Assembly (NCBI RefSeq): GCF_008120935.1
Contig: NZ_RDBO01000084.1
Location: 48,119 to 83,054, forward strand
Direction of reading: 5' to 3'
DNA from: Streptomyces sp. sk2.1
GTDB taxonomy: Bacteria > Actinomycetota > Actinomycetes > Streptomycetales > Streptomycetaceae
DNA: 34,936 nt
The translations under genes and the position numbers were made by a program. This document shows, piece after piece, positions 1 to 7,786 of this stretch (positions are counted from its first letter, which is position 1; each line of letters opens with the position of its first letter). Under the pieces are notes generated by a model that was given only the letters and a program-made list of their open reading frames with translations, had not been told where the DNA came from and made no database searches.

Positions 1-446
1 CCGATGCGGATCGGGGTGCCGGCCTCGCCCGCGGCCCGCGCGATCTCCTTGACCTTGTCGTCGAACTGCTTGATGTTCCCGGGGTTCACCCGCACCGCCG
101 CGCAGCCCGCGTCGATCGCCGCGAACACGTACTTCGGCTGGAAGTGGATGTCCGCGATCACCGGGATCTGCGACTTCCTCGCGATCGTCGCCAGCGCGTC
201 CGCGTCGTCCTGCGTCGGACACGCCACCCGCACGATCTGACAGCCCGACGCCGTCAGCTCCGCGATCTGCTGCAACGTCGCACCGATGTCGGACGTGCGC
301 GTCGTGGTCATCGACTGCACCGACACCGGCGCGTCCCCGCCCACCGCGACCGACCCGACCCGGATGCGCCGCGAGGGGCGGCGCACCGCGAGCGGTCGGG
401 CCGGCAGGCCGGGGAGACCCAGTGAGACCGGCTCTCCAGCGGTCAT
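1..446 (-). CDS. ispG: 4-hydroxy-3-methylbut-2-enyl diphosphate synthase, N-terminal part
   Basis: IspG (GcpE) is the iron-sulphur enzyme of the MEP pathway that reduces methylerythritol cyclodiphosphate to HMBPP. The gene runs off the left edge, so only the first 148 codons (from ATG at 446) of a family usually near 380 residues are present. Seen in the translation: VSVQSMTTT, ASGCQIVRVACPT, IPVIADIHF and AAVRVNPGNI, which are the family's TIM-barrel signatures. The C-terminal cysteine cluster lies outside the window. It starts four bases after the hpnH stop, so it is almost certainly the next gene of the hopanoid operon and feeds isoprenoid precursors to it. The product name is certain; the missing end cannot be judged. 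Confidence 0.95.
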   Translation of the reverse strand, partial: MTAGEPVSLGLPGLPARPLAVRRPSRRIRVGSVAVGGDAPVSVQSMTTTRTSDIGATLQQIAELTASGCQIVRVACPTQDDADALATIARKSQIPVIADIHFQPKYVFAAIDAGCAAVRVNPGNIKQFDDKVKEIARAAGEAGTPIRI

Positions 447-450
447 GGCG

Positions 451-1470
451 TCACCGGTTCCCGGAGATCGTCTCGCGCGCGGCGCGCAGGGACTCCTTCA
501 GCGATCCCATGGTGGCGAGCACGGCGGTGGGCTCGTAGCCGCAGTGCGCCATGCAGTTGTCGCAGCGCGGGTCCTTACCTCGGCCGTACCTGTCCCAGTC
601 GGTCTCCTCGATGAGCTGGCGGTACGTCGGTACATAGCCGTCGCTCATCAGGTAGCAGGGCCGCTGCCAGCCGAACAGGGAGTAGTTCGGGATGGCCCAG
701 GCCGTGCAGGGGAAGTCCGCCTTGCCCTCCAGGAAGTCCAGGAAGAGCGGCGAGTGGTTCAGCCGCCAGCGGGCACGGTTCCCTCCGGCGAACGCCTTCT
801 TGAAGAGTTCGCGGGTCTGCTCGACGCCCAGGAAGTGTTCCTGGTCGGGCGCCTTCTCGTAGGCGTAGGCGGGCGAGAGCATCATCTCGTCGACCTTCAG
901 ATCGTCGTTGAGGTAATTGAGGACCTCGATGACGGTCTGCGGTGTGTCGGTGTTGAAGAAGGTGGAATTCGTGGTGACCCGGAAACCGCGTTGCTTGGCC
1001 TCCTTGATCGCCGCCACCGCCTCGTCGAAGACGCCTTCCTTGGCGACCGATTCGTCGTGCCGTTCGCGCAGCCCGTCGATGTGCACGGCGAAGGCGAAAT
1101 ACGGGGAGGGGGTGAATTTCTCGATCTTCTTCCGCAGCAGCATCGCGTTGGTGCAGAGGAAGACGTACTTCTTCCGCGCCACCAGCTGCCGGACGATTTC
1201 GTCGATCTGCGGATGCATCAGCGGTTCACCGCCCGCGATGGAAACCATCGGGGCACCCGATTCGAGCACGGCGCCCACTGCCTGGGCGACCGGCATGCGC
1301 TGCTTGAGCACTCCGGCGGGGTGCTGGATCTTCCCACAGCCCTCGCATGCGAGGTTGCAGGCGAACAGGGGCTCCAGTTCCACGATGAGCGGGAACTTGT
1401 CCCGCTTGCGGAGCTTCTGTTCGGCGAGATACGTCGCAACCTTGATGGACTGACGGAGCGGCATGGCCAT
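451..1470 (-). CDS. hpnH: Adenosyl-hopane synthase HpnH, radical SAM
   Basis: HpnH joins the 5'-deoxyadenosyl group of SAM to diploptene, the first step in making the C35 side chain of extended hopanoids. The 339-residue product carries the radical SAM cluster motif CNLACEGC (Cys38, Cys42, Cys45) and the SAM-binding stretch SIAGGEPLMHP. A C-terminal set of cysteines (PRCDNCMAHCG) follows. I chose ATG 1470 because AGGAGGTGA lies five bases upstream; an in-frame ATG at 1509 would put this ribosome site inside the protein. That ribosome site overlaps the hpnG stop codon, so the two genes are tightly coupled. Family assignment is firm from the motifs and from its place between hpnG and ispG. Confidence 0.95.
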   Translation of the reverse strand: MAMPLRQSIKVATYLAEQKLRKRDKFPLIVELEPLFACNLACEGCGKIQHPAGVLKQRMPVAQAVGAVLESGAPMVSIAGGEPLMHPQIDEIVRQLVARKKYVFLCTNAMLLRKKIEKFTPSPYFAFAVHIDGLRERHDESVAKEGVFDEAVAAIKEAKQRGFRVTTNSTFFNTDTPQTVIEVLNYLNDDLKVDEMMLSPAYAYEKAPDQEHFLGVEQTRELFKKAFAGGNRARWRLNHSPLFLDFLEGKADFPCTAWAIPNYSLFGWQRPCYLMSDGYVPTYRQLIEETDWDRYGRGKDPRCDNCMAHCGYEPTAVLATMGSLKESLRAARETISGNR

Positions 1471-1475
1471 CTGGC

Positions 1476-2135
1476 TCACCTCCTGGGGAGCAACAAAGAT
1501 CGGTGCCATTCGTAGAAAGCCGGTAGGACGGCACGGAGAACACGGAAAGCCGATATTCCACCGCGTACCGTGCCGATGCGGACGAGCTCGTGCTCCGGAG
1601 CATCCACGACCACCCGTACGGCGGCAACCGGACGTGGCCCGGACCGCAGGGCGGTGCGCAGGGTGGCGGCCGACTCCATGTCGACCGCGATCGCTCCGGT
1701 GGCCCGCAGTTCGGCCCGCTCGTGTCCGCGTACGACATGGGCGGAGCCGGCCAGCGGGCCGGTGTGGACGGTGCGGCCGGGAACCGCCCTGGCCAGTGCC
1801 TCGGCGAGCAGGCCCGGGGCGGTGCAGGCCGTCGTCCCTTCGGCCTCCCGGGTCTCGTCGGCGACCACCAGGTCCCCGGGGTGCATCCCCGGGGACAGTC
1901 CGGCGCAGAACCCGGAGGCCAGGACCGCCGCACCGGACGCGCGGCCGTGGGCCAGCGCCCGGCCCACGGCCTCCTCGGCGGCCCTGGGGCCCATGCCCGT
2001 GCGCAGGACGGTGACCGGGCCGGGGGCCGCGCCGGCCCTGCCCCGGCCGCTGTGCAGGGCGAACCGCTCGATGCCGAGCGCACAGGCGATCAGCAGCGGT
2101 GCCGCGGGCCCTGACGGCCCCGGGTCGTCGTCCAT
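1476..2135 (-). CDS. hpnG: Hopanoid-associated phosphorylase/nucleosidase HpnG
   Basis: This 219-residue protein belongs to the nucleoside phosphorylase fold. HpnG is known to remove adenine from adenosylhopane, leaving ribosylhopane (or its phosphate) for later side-chain steps. Visible features are the glycine-rich LRTGMGPRAAEEA stretch, GFCAGLSPGMHPGDLVVADE in the middle, and VDMESAA near residue 160, where the Glu of this family contacts the ribose. The ATG overlaps the shc stop by one base (TGATG), and the last codons include the hpnH ribosome site. Sequence divergence from well-studied nucleosidases is large, so the name rests mainly on fold motifs plus the strict neighbours shc and hpnH. 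Confidence 0.88.
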   Translation of the reverse strand: MDDDPGPSGPAAPLLIACALGIERFALHSGRGRAGAAPGPVTVLRTGMGPRAAEEAVGRALAHGRASGAAVLASGFCAGLSPGMHPGDLVVADETREAEGTTACTAPGLLAEALARAVPGRTVHTGPLAGSAHVVRGHERAELRATGAIAVDMESAATLRTALRSGPRPVAAVRVVVDAPEHELVRIGTVRGGISAFRVLRAVLPAFYEWHRSLLLPRR

Positions 2136-4123
2136 CAGACCCCCTTGCGGACGGCGAACGGTTCGCCGTACACGTACCGCCCGAGGGCGGTGAGCGGGAA
2201 GACCTGCCGGTAGAGGTGGTAGTTGATGGAGAAGTCCCAGGGGAAGCCGGTACCGGTGAAGTACGGCTCGTCCCAGGAGCCGTCGGCCCGTTGGGTGCCG
2301 GTCAGCCAGGACACCCCGCGCAGCACGGCCCCGCTGTCGCGCCGTCCGGCGGCGAGCAGCGCGAGCAGCGCCCACGCGGTCTGGGAGGCGGTCGAGGCGC
2401 CGTGCCCGATCCATTCGTCCTCGTGGTACGAGCGCAGGTCCTCGCCCCAGCCGCCGTCGTCGTTCTGCACGGACTCCAGCCAGTGGACCGCGCGCCGGAT
2501 CGCCGGGTGCGTGACGGGCAGTCCGGCGGCGACCAGGGCGGGCACCACCGAGCCCGTCCCGTACACGTAGTTGACGCCCCAGCGGCCGAACCAGGCGCCG
2601 CCGGCCTCCTGTTCGGCGAGCAGCCACTCGACGCCGCGCCGGGTCGCGGGGTGTCCGGCCTTCCCCTCGACGGCGAGCATCTCCACCACGTGCCCGGTGA
2701 CATCGGCGGACGGCGGGTCGATGACCTCGCCGAAGTCGCAGAAGGGCAGCCGGTTGGGGAAGGCGCTGGTGTTGTCCGCGTCGAACGCGCCCCAGGCCCC
2801 GTTGCGGGACTGCATCCCGACGTTCCAGCGCACGCCCCGCCTGATGGCGGCCTCGACGCGGGCCCGGTCGGGGTGGCGGACCCGGCGCAGCGCGAGGACC
2901 ACTTCCGCGGTGTCGTCGATGTCCGGGTAGTTGTCGTTGTGGAACTCGAAGGCCCAGCCGCCCGGGTTGAGCCGGGGCCGGCGCACGGACCAGTCGCCGG
3001 GCCGGACGATCTCCTCGCCGAGCATCCAGTCCGCGGCCCTGACGAGGGCCGGGTGGTCGGGGCTGACCCCGGCGTCGGCGAGTGCGATGGTGGCGAGGCA
3101 GGTGTCCCACACCGGGGACTGGCAGGCCTCGATCATGCGGGCACCGTCCTCGCGCCAGACCGCGAACCGGTCGAGCGATTCGAGTCCGGCCCGCATCACC
3201 GGGTGGTCCAGGTCGTAGCCGAGCAGGTGCAGGGCGATGACGGAGTACACGGCGGGGGGCTGGATGCCGCCCCAGCAGCCGTCGTTCTCCTGGCGTTCGA
3301 TGATCCAGCGGGACGCCGCGTTCATGGCGATCCGGCGCAGTCCGCGCGGGGCGAACCGGTGGTAGACGTGCAGTGCCCGGTCGAGGCGCTGGAAGACGCC
3401 GTCCCAGCTCGCCGCCGGGGCCGGGCGCCTGGGCGGGTTCGGGTTGGCCGGGTCGGTGTGCAGTTCGTCGAGCGCGAACGGGGCGGGGCGCACCGGCCGC
3501 TTCGCCGAGACGATGGTGAGCGGCACGATGGTCTGGCGGGCCCAGCAGCCGAAGTCGTAGATGTTGAGCGGGGCCCACTTGGGGAAGAACATCAGCTCGG
3601 GCGGGAGTTCCGGCAGGTCGTCCCATCTCCACCAGCCGAACAGGGCGAGCCAGATCCGGGTGAAGACGCGGGCGGCCGCGATGCCGCCCTGTTCCCTGAT
3701 CCAGGCCGAGGCGCGGGCCATGTGCGGCTCGTCCGGCCGGTCCCCGGCCAGCCGCAGGGCCACGTACGCTTCGATGGTGGTGGAGAGTTCGCCGGGCCCG
3801 CCGTGGAAGGTGGCCCAGGTGCCGTCGCCCAGCTGTTCGCCGCGGATGAAGAGGCCGGTCGCCCGGACGGTCTCGGGGTCCTGGATGCCGAGGAATTGAC
3901 GCAGGAGCAGGTCCTCGGCGTCCATGGTGACGTTGGTGGCGAGGTCGCCCTTCCACCAGCCCTGCTCGTCCTGCCTGCCGAGGAGGTGCTCCACCGAGCG
4001 TTCCGCGGCCCGCCGCGCGGCGGCGAACACGTCGTCCGCGGCGATGGTTGTGTCGGTCGGTTCACTGGCCGAGGCCGCGCGGGGGTTCACGGCCCCGGTG
4101 CTTCCGTCGGTCGTCGCTGTCAT
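2135..4123 (-). CDS. shc: Squalene-hopene cyclase
   Basis: This enzyme cyclises squalene to hopene and diplopterol at the membrane surface. The 662-residue product is the usual family length. The catalytic acid motif DIDD is at residues 401-404, inside NYPDIDDTAEVV. Several QW repeats are seen: QDEQGWW near 51, QENDGCWG near 278, QSRNGAWG near 438, QNDDGGWG near 553 and QRADGSW near 611. The first 40 residues are a low-complexity Ala/Thr tail typical of actinomycete versions. The start at ATG 4123 has a GAAGGGGAAG ribosome site. It is separated from the upstream polyprenyl synthase gene by about 105 bases holding a strong hairpin, the largest gap inside the hopanoid operon. Also called hpnF. 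Confidence 0.97.
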   Translation of the reverse strand: MTATTDGSTGAVNPRAASASEPTDTTIAADDVFAAARRAAERSVEHLLGRQDEQGWWKGDLATNVTMDAEDLLLRQFLGIQDPETVRATGLFIRGEQLGDGTWATFHGGPGELSTTIEAYVALRLAGDRPDEPHMARASAWIREQGGIAAARVFTRIWLALFGWWRWDDLPELPPELMFFPKWAPLNIYDFGCWARQTIVPLTIVSAKRPVRPAPFALDELHTDPANPNPPRRPAPAASWDGVFQRLDRALHVYHRFAPRGLRRIAMNAASRWIIERQENDGCWGGIQPPAVYSVIALHLLGYDLDHPVMRAGLESLDRFAVWREDGARMIEACQSPVWDTCLATIALADAGVSPDHPALVRAADWMLGEEIVRPGDWSVRRPRLNPGGWAFEFHNDNYPDIDDTAEVVLALRRVRHPDRARVEAAIRRGVRWNVGMQSRNGAWGAFDADNTSAFPNRLPFCDFGEVIDPPSADVTGHVVEMLAVEGKAGHPATRRGVEWLLAEQEAGGAWFGRWGVNYVYGTGSVVPALVAAGLPVTHPAIRRAVHWLESVQNDDGGWGEDLRSYHEDEWIGHGASTASQTAWALLALLAAGRRDSGAVLRGVSWLTGTQRADGSWDEPYFTGTGFPWDFSINYHLYRQVFPLTALGRYVYGEPFAVRKGV

Positions 4124-4170
4124 GGCTTCCCCTTCGTGCAGTCGGTCCTCTGCTGTGCTGGGGTCTCCGT

Positions 4171-4197
4171 CGGCCGGTGCCCGCGGGGCACCGGCCG
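4171..4197 (-). terminator. Intercistronic hairpin between polyprenyl synthase and shc
   Basis: CGGCCGGTGCCC (4171-4182) and GGGCACCGGCCG (4186-4197) form a perfect 12-bp stem with a 3-base loop. No U-run follows, so full termination is doubtful. It could be an attenuating or mRNA-stabilising stem that sets the ratio of upstream genes to shc. Confidence 0.6.
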
Positions 4198-4228
4198 GCG
4201 ACTGCGATTCATATGGACCAGATGATGA

Positions 4229-5332
4229 TCATCTCTTTCGTACGACGACGAAGTCCGCGAGCGCCGTGAGCTGCGCCCGCACGGTCTGCGGCATGTCGAC
4301 CCGGTGCAGTGCCTCGATGGCGACCGCATGCTGTCGACGGGCCTCCTGGGCGGTCCACTCGCGGCCGCCCGCCTCCTCGATGAGTGCCGCGCGGGCGGCG
4401 AACTCCTCTTCGGAGAAGCTGTCGAAATCGCTGCTCTTGGCGTCGGCCGCGAGCAGTTCGCCCAGGCGTTCCGAGGCCGGGCCGCCCGCGGCGAGCGCGG
4501 CGACCACCGGCAGCGACTTCTTGCGCTGGCGCAGGTCGCTCCAGGTCTGCTTGCCGGTGGACTCGGGGTCGCCCCAGATGCCGAGCAGGTCGTCGACGGC
4601 CTGGAAGGCGAGGCCGAGGTGGTACCCGTACGCCTCCAGGGTGTCGGCGGTGCGGTCGTCGGCACCGCCGAGCACCGCGCCGATGGAGCAGGCGCAGGCG
4701 AGCAGGGCGCCGGTCTTGTTGCCCTCCATCTCCAGGCACTCCTCGACGGTGACCCGCTCGCGGTGCTCGTAGGAGATGTCCTGGGCCTGTCCGTCGATGA
4801 GCTTGCGGCTGGCGGCGGTCAGGCGGCGCGTGGCGCGGCCCGCCTCGACGGTGCCGAGCTCCAGCAGGATCTCGTTGGCGAGCGCGAAGAGCGCGTCGCC
4901 GACCAGGATCGCCTGGGCGGGGCCGTGCACCTTCCAGACCGTGTCGCGGTGCCGCCGCTGCTCGTCGCCGTCCATCAGGTCGTCGTGCAACAGCGAGAAG
5001 TTGTGCACGAGTTCGACGGCCACGGCGCCGGGGATCCCGGCCTCGGCCGCGGCGCCGGCCGCCTCCGCGGACAGCAGGGCGAGCGCCGGGCGGACGGCCT
5101 TGCCGCCGTCGCCCTCGGCCGCCCGTCCCTGGGCGTCGATCCAGCCGAAGTGATAGGCGGCGACGGTGTCCATGGGCGGTGCGAGCCGGTCGACGGCGGC
5201 CCGGAGCACCGGCGCGGAAAGGGCCCGTCCGCGCTCCAGAAGCGCGGTGACGTCCGTGGTGTCGGCCACGGTGTCGAAAGCCGGATTCGCCGGGGTCACT
5301 GACTCTCCTCTTGTTCCGGTGGTACTGCTCAT
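4229..5332 (-). CDS. Polyprenyl diphosphate synthase (probable farnesyl diphosphate synthase)
   Basis: This 367-residue trans-prenyltransferase condenses IPP with allylic diphosphates. The first Asp-rich motif is DDLMD at 117-121, preceded by HNFSLLH. The second starts at Asp247-Asp248 as DDLLGIWGD, a variant of DDxxD common in actinomycetes. GKAVRP near 77 and KTGALL near 206 supply the usual Lys and Arg contacts. Its position between hpnE and shc implies that it makes the C15 substrate for hpnD and hpnC; chain length cannot be proved from sequence. ATG 5332 overlaps the hpnE stop by four bases (ATGA) and has GGAGG upstream. A GTG at residue 12, with AAGAGGAG before it, is a credible alternative start. 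In S. coelicolor the corresponding hopanoid-cluster gene is, from memory, SCO6763. Confidence 0.93.
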   Translation of the reverse strand: MSSTTGTRGESVTPANPAFDTVADTTDVTALLERGRALSAPVLRAAVDRLAPPMDTVAAYHFGWIDAQGRAAEGDGGKAVRPALALLSAEAAGAAAEAGIPGAVAVELVHNFSLLHDDLMDGDEQRRHRDTVWKVHGPAQAILVGDALFALANEILLELGTVEAGRATRRLTAASRKLIDGQAQDISYEHRERVTVEECLEMEGNKTGALLACACSIGAVLGGADDRTADTLEAYGYHLGLAFQAVDDLLGIWGDPESTGKQTWSDLRQRKKSLPVVAALAAGGPASERLGELLAADAKSSDFDSFSEEEFAARAALIEEAGGREWTAQEARRQHAVAIEALHRVDMPQTVRAQLTALADFVVVRKR

Positions 5333-6717
5333 GCCGCCTCCTGCAGCGGATGTTCATGGGAGCGGCCGAGCGCCCTCAACGCGGCGGACGCGGCGCTGAA
5401 CCCACTGCGCACGGCACCCTCCATCGTCGCGGGCCAGCCGGTGGCCGTCCATGCTCCGGCCAGGCACAGGCCGGGGGCGCGCGTGGGGGCGCCTGGCCTC
5501 AGCCGGCCGACCCCGGGGGCGGGGGCGAAGGTCGCCGTACGCTCCCGGGTGACGAAGAAGTCCTGGACGCCGGCGCCGCGGGCGGCCGGCAGGAGCCGCT
5601 CCAGCTCGGGCAGGTAGCGCCTGCGCAGTTCGGCGACGGGGAGGTCGATCTCCTCGTGCGCGGCGGACTGGGACACGGCGAGGTACTGGCCGGGGCCGGT
5701 GAGCCCCGAGGCGTCGGTGCGGTCGAAGACCCACTGGACCGGGGAGCCGAGCGCGGTGAAGAAGGGGCGGCGCAGCACCTTGCGGTCGTAGACGACGTGC
5801 ACGTTGAGGATCGGCGAGGTGCCGATCTCCAGGAGCCTGTCCGGTTCGTCGAGCGCGCCCCCGGGCAGCAGTCCGTGGGCCTCGCGCTGCGGGACGGCGA
5901 GGACGACGGTGTCGGCCCCGATGTGTTCGCCGTCGACGTGGACGGTCCAACCTCCGCCCTCCGCACGGGTGATGGCGGTGGCCTTGGTGCGCAGTTCGGT
6001 GCGTACTCCGACGGCGTCGAGGGCCTCGCGGGCCAACTTGTCGTGGATCTCGCCCAGGGGCACGCCTGCCCAGCCGATGTCGGCGGCGCCGGGGTCGGAG
6101 AGCAGCCCGGTCTTGAACACCTTCGCGGCGAGGGCCAGCGAGGAGTCGGGCGCGGTGGCGTTGAGCGTGGCGACGCCGACCAGGTCCCAGAGTGCCTCGA
6201 CGGTGCGCGGCGACTGGCCGTGCCGGGCGAGCCAGCTGCCGAAGTCCGTGGTGTCGAGCGCCGGGTCGTCCGGGTCCAGGCGGCCGAGGGCCAGTGCGGC
6301 GCGCCCGACGCCCGCCCGTTCGGCGAGCGAGAGGTGCGGGTAGCCGGCGAGTCCGGCGGCGAGGTGGAACGGCACCGGCAGCGCGTTGCGGCGCAGCCGT
6401 CCCAGTCGGGGGCCCGAGGGGCGTCCGACGTCGAGGACGGGCACGTCCAGACGGTTTTGCAGGGGTGACAGCCGGGCGCCGCCGACCCGGTCGAGGAACC
6501 ACTGGTAGGCGGTGCAGCAGCGCAGGTAGACGTGCTGGCCGTTGTCGATGGTCAGTTCGCCGCGCCGGAAGGAGAAGACGAGGCCGCCGAGGCGGGGGCG
6601 CCCTTCGAGGAGGGTCACCGCCAGCCCGGCGTCGGCGAGGCGCAGCGCCGCGGTGATCCCGGCGAGCCCGCCCCCGATCACGACCGCGCGGGAGGAACGC
6701 GGGGTGTCGTCCGTCAT
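5329..6717 (-). CDS. hpnE: Hydroxysqualene dehydroxylase HpnE
   Basis: This is a FAD-dependent amine-oxidase-like protein of 462 residues. HpnE reductively removes the hydroxyl from hydroxysqualene to give squalene, the last step of the HpnCDE route that replaces squalene synthase. The N-terminal dinucleotide fold reads VVIGGGLAG (Gly15, Gly17, Gly20), followed by the acidic strand end LLEGRPRLGG. The C-terminal FAD contact is LCLAGAWTATGWPATMEGAVRSG. It resembles phytoene desaturases and is often misnamed so; the shc, hpnC and hpnD neighbours decide the call. ATG 6717 overlaps the stop of the small ORF upstream (ATGA), with AAGGAGG as ribosome site. Confidence 0.94.
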   Translation of the reverse strand: MTDDTPRSSRAVVIGGGLAGITAALRLADAGLAVTLLEGRPRLGGLVFSFRRGELTIDNGQHVYLRCCTAYQWFLDRVGGARLSPLQNRLDVPVLDVGRPSGPRLGRLRRNALPVPFHLAAGLAGYPHLSLAERAGVGRAALALGRLDPDDPALDTTDFGSWLARHGQSPRTVEALWDLVGVATLNATAPDSSLALAAKVFKTGLLSDPGAADIGWAGVPLGEIHDKLAREALDAVGVRTELRTKATAITRAEGGGWTVHVDGEHIGADTVVLAVPQREAHGLLPGGALDEPDRLLEIGTSPILNVHVVYDRKVLRRPFFTALGSPVQWVFDRTDASGLTGPGQYLAVSQSAAHEEIDLPVAELRRRYLPELERLLPAARGAGVQDFFVTRERTATFAPAPGVGRLRPGAPTRAPGLCLAGAWTATGWPATMEGAVRSGFSAASAALRALGRSHEHPLQEAA

Positions 6718-6833
6718 GCGTCCTCCTTTCGTCGGGTCACTTCAGTCAGGGACGCGTCGGAACCGCAGAGGGTTGACCACTCAACGATTGTGTCCGTGCT
6801 GCACATGGTGCGCGAGATCTCCGTACGGCGCAT
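6714..6833 (-). CDS. 39-residue ORF fitted between hpnD and hpnE
   Basis: A short ORF fills the hpnD-hpnE gap exactly. Its ATG shares one base with the hpnD stop (TGATG at 6831-6835) and its stop overlaps the hpnE ATG (ATGA at 6714-6717). The product begins MRRTEISRTM, has two Cys, is hydrophilic, and ends in a charged TRRKEDA tail that encodes the hpnE ribosome site. About 74 percent of codons end in G or C, lower than the neighbouring genes, so coding is not proved. By memory of gene numbering, S. coelicolor also has a gene between the hpnD and hpnE homologues. It may be a real small hopanoid-operon protein, or a translated spacer that couples hpnD to hpnE. Function unknown. Confidence 0.5.
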   Translation of the reverse strand: MRRTEISRTMCSTDTIVEWSTLCGSDASLTEVTRRKEDA

Positions 6834-7786
6834 CAGACACGCCCCCGGCCCGTCCGCCGGGAGACGTACCGGGCGTCGAGGCCCGACAGCCCGCGCACCG
6901 CGACGTACGCCTTCTCGTGGCCCGGCAGCGAGACCCGGCCGCGCAGGACCGCCTCGGGGTCGCGCTCGATCCGGTCGAGCAGTCTGCGGTAGATGCCCGC
7001 CATGGCCGCGACGCACGCGCCGCTGCGCCGGTCGAGCATGGGCAGCAGCCGGTAGCCCTCGGCGAACAACGTGCGGGCCCGGCGCACCTCGAAGTGGACC
7101 AGTCCCGCGAAGTCGGCGCCCTGCGGCGGGGTGGCCCGGTGGAACCCCGCCGAGCAGCCGAACTTGGCGAGGTCGTCGGAGGGCAGGTACGTGCGCCCGT
7201 TGCCCGCGTCCTCGCGGACGTCGCGCAGGATGTTGGTGAGCTGGAGCGCGAGGCCGAGCGTGTCGGCGTACTCCGCGGCCCGGTCGGCGCCCGGCGCGCC
7301 GGGTTCCGTGCCGAAGACGCCGAGGCTGAGTCGGCCGATGGCACCCGCGACGCAGCGGCAGTAGACCTTGAGGTCGTCCCAGGTCTCGTACGTCGCCCCG
7401 CGCACGTCCATCAGCACGCCGTCGATCAGTTCGTCGAGCCCGCCGAGCGGGAGCGGGAACCTGCGCGCGGCGTCGGCGAGCGCGACGGCCACCGGGTCGG
7501 TGTCGTCCTCGTCCACCTCGCCGGCCCGGATCCGGTCCAGCACGGTGCGGGTGCCCTCCAGCCGGGTCCGCTTGGTCTCCGGATCGAGCTCGCCGTCACC
7601 GATGTCGTCGACACGACGGGAGAAGGCGTACAACGCCGACATGGCGTGCCGCTTCGCGGCCGGCAGCAGTCTGATGCCGTACGCGAAGTTGCGCGCCTGC
7701 TGTCCGGTGACCGCCTCGCAGTAACTGTATGCGGCCTGTACCGGTGCCGACATGTACGTCGTCTGACCCTCCACGGTCCGGCTCAC
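6833..7786 (-). CDS. hpnD: Presqualene diphosphate synthase HpnD
   Basis: HpnD condenses two farnesyl diphosphates to presqualene diphosphate. The 317-residue product has both Asp-rich motifs of the squalene/phytoene synthase family: DDIGD at 60-64, after YAFSRRV, and the second in LTNILRDVREDAGNGRTYLP. It also carries YCRCVAGAIGRLS. The tandem hpnC-hpnD arrangement identifies it as a hopanoid enzyme rather than a carotenoid one. GTG 7786 overlaps the hpnC stop by four bases (GTGA), so translation is probably coupled. The ribosome site there is poor, and the ATG at 7753 is an alternative that removes 11 residues without touching the domain. Confidence 0.93.
   Translation of the reverse strand: MSRTVEGQTTYMSAPVQAAYSYCEAVTGQQARNFAYGIRLLPAAKRHAMSALYAFSRRVDDIGDGELDPETKRTRLEGTRTVLDRIRAGEVDEDDTDPVAVALADAARRFPLPLGGLDELIDGVLMDVRGATYETWDDLKVYCRCVAGAIGRLSLGVFGTEPGAPGADRAAEYADTLGLALQLTNILRDVREDAGNGRTYLPSDDLAKFGCSAGFHRATPPQGADFAGLVHFEVRRARTLFAEGYRLLPMLDRRSGACVAAMAGIYRRLLDRIERDPEAVLRGRVSLPGHEKAYVAVRGLSGLDARYVSRRTGRGRV

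Noticed and set aside
2099..4225. 708-codon plus-strand open frame over shc
   Set aside because: Mirror frame of a complete squalene-hopene cyclase gene; caused by high GC content.
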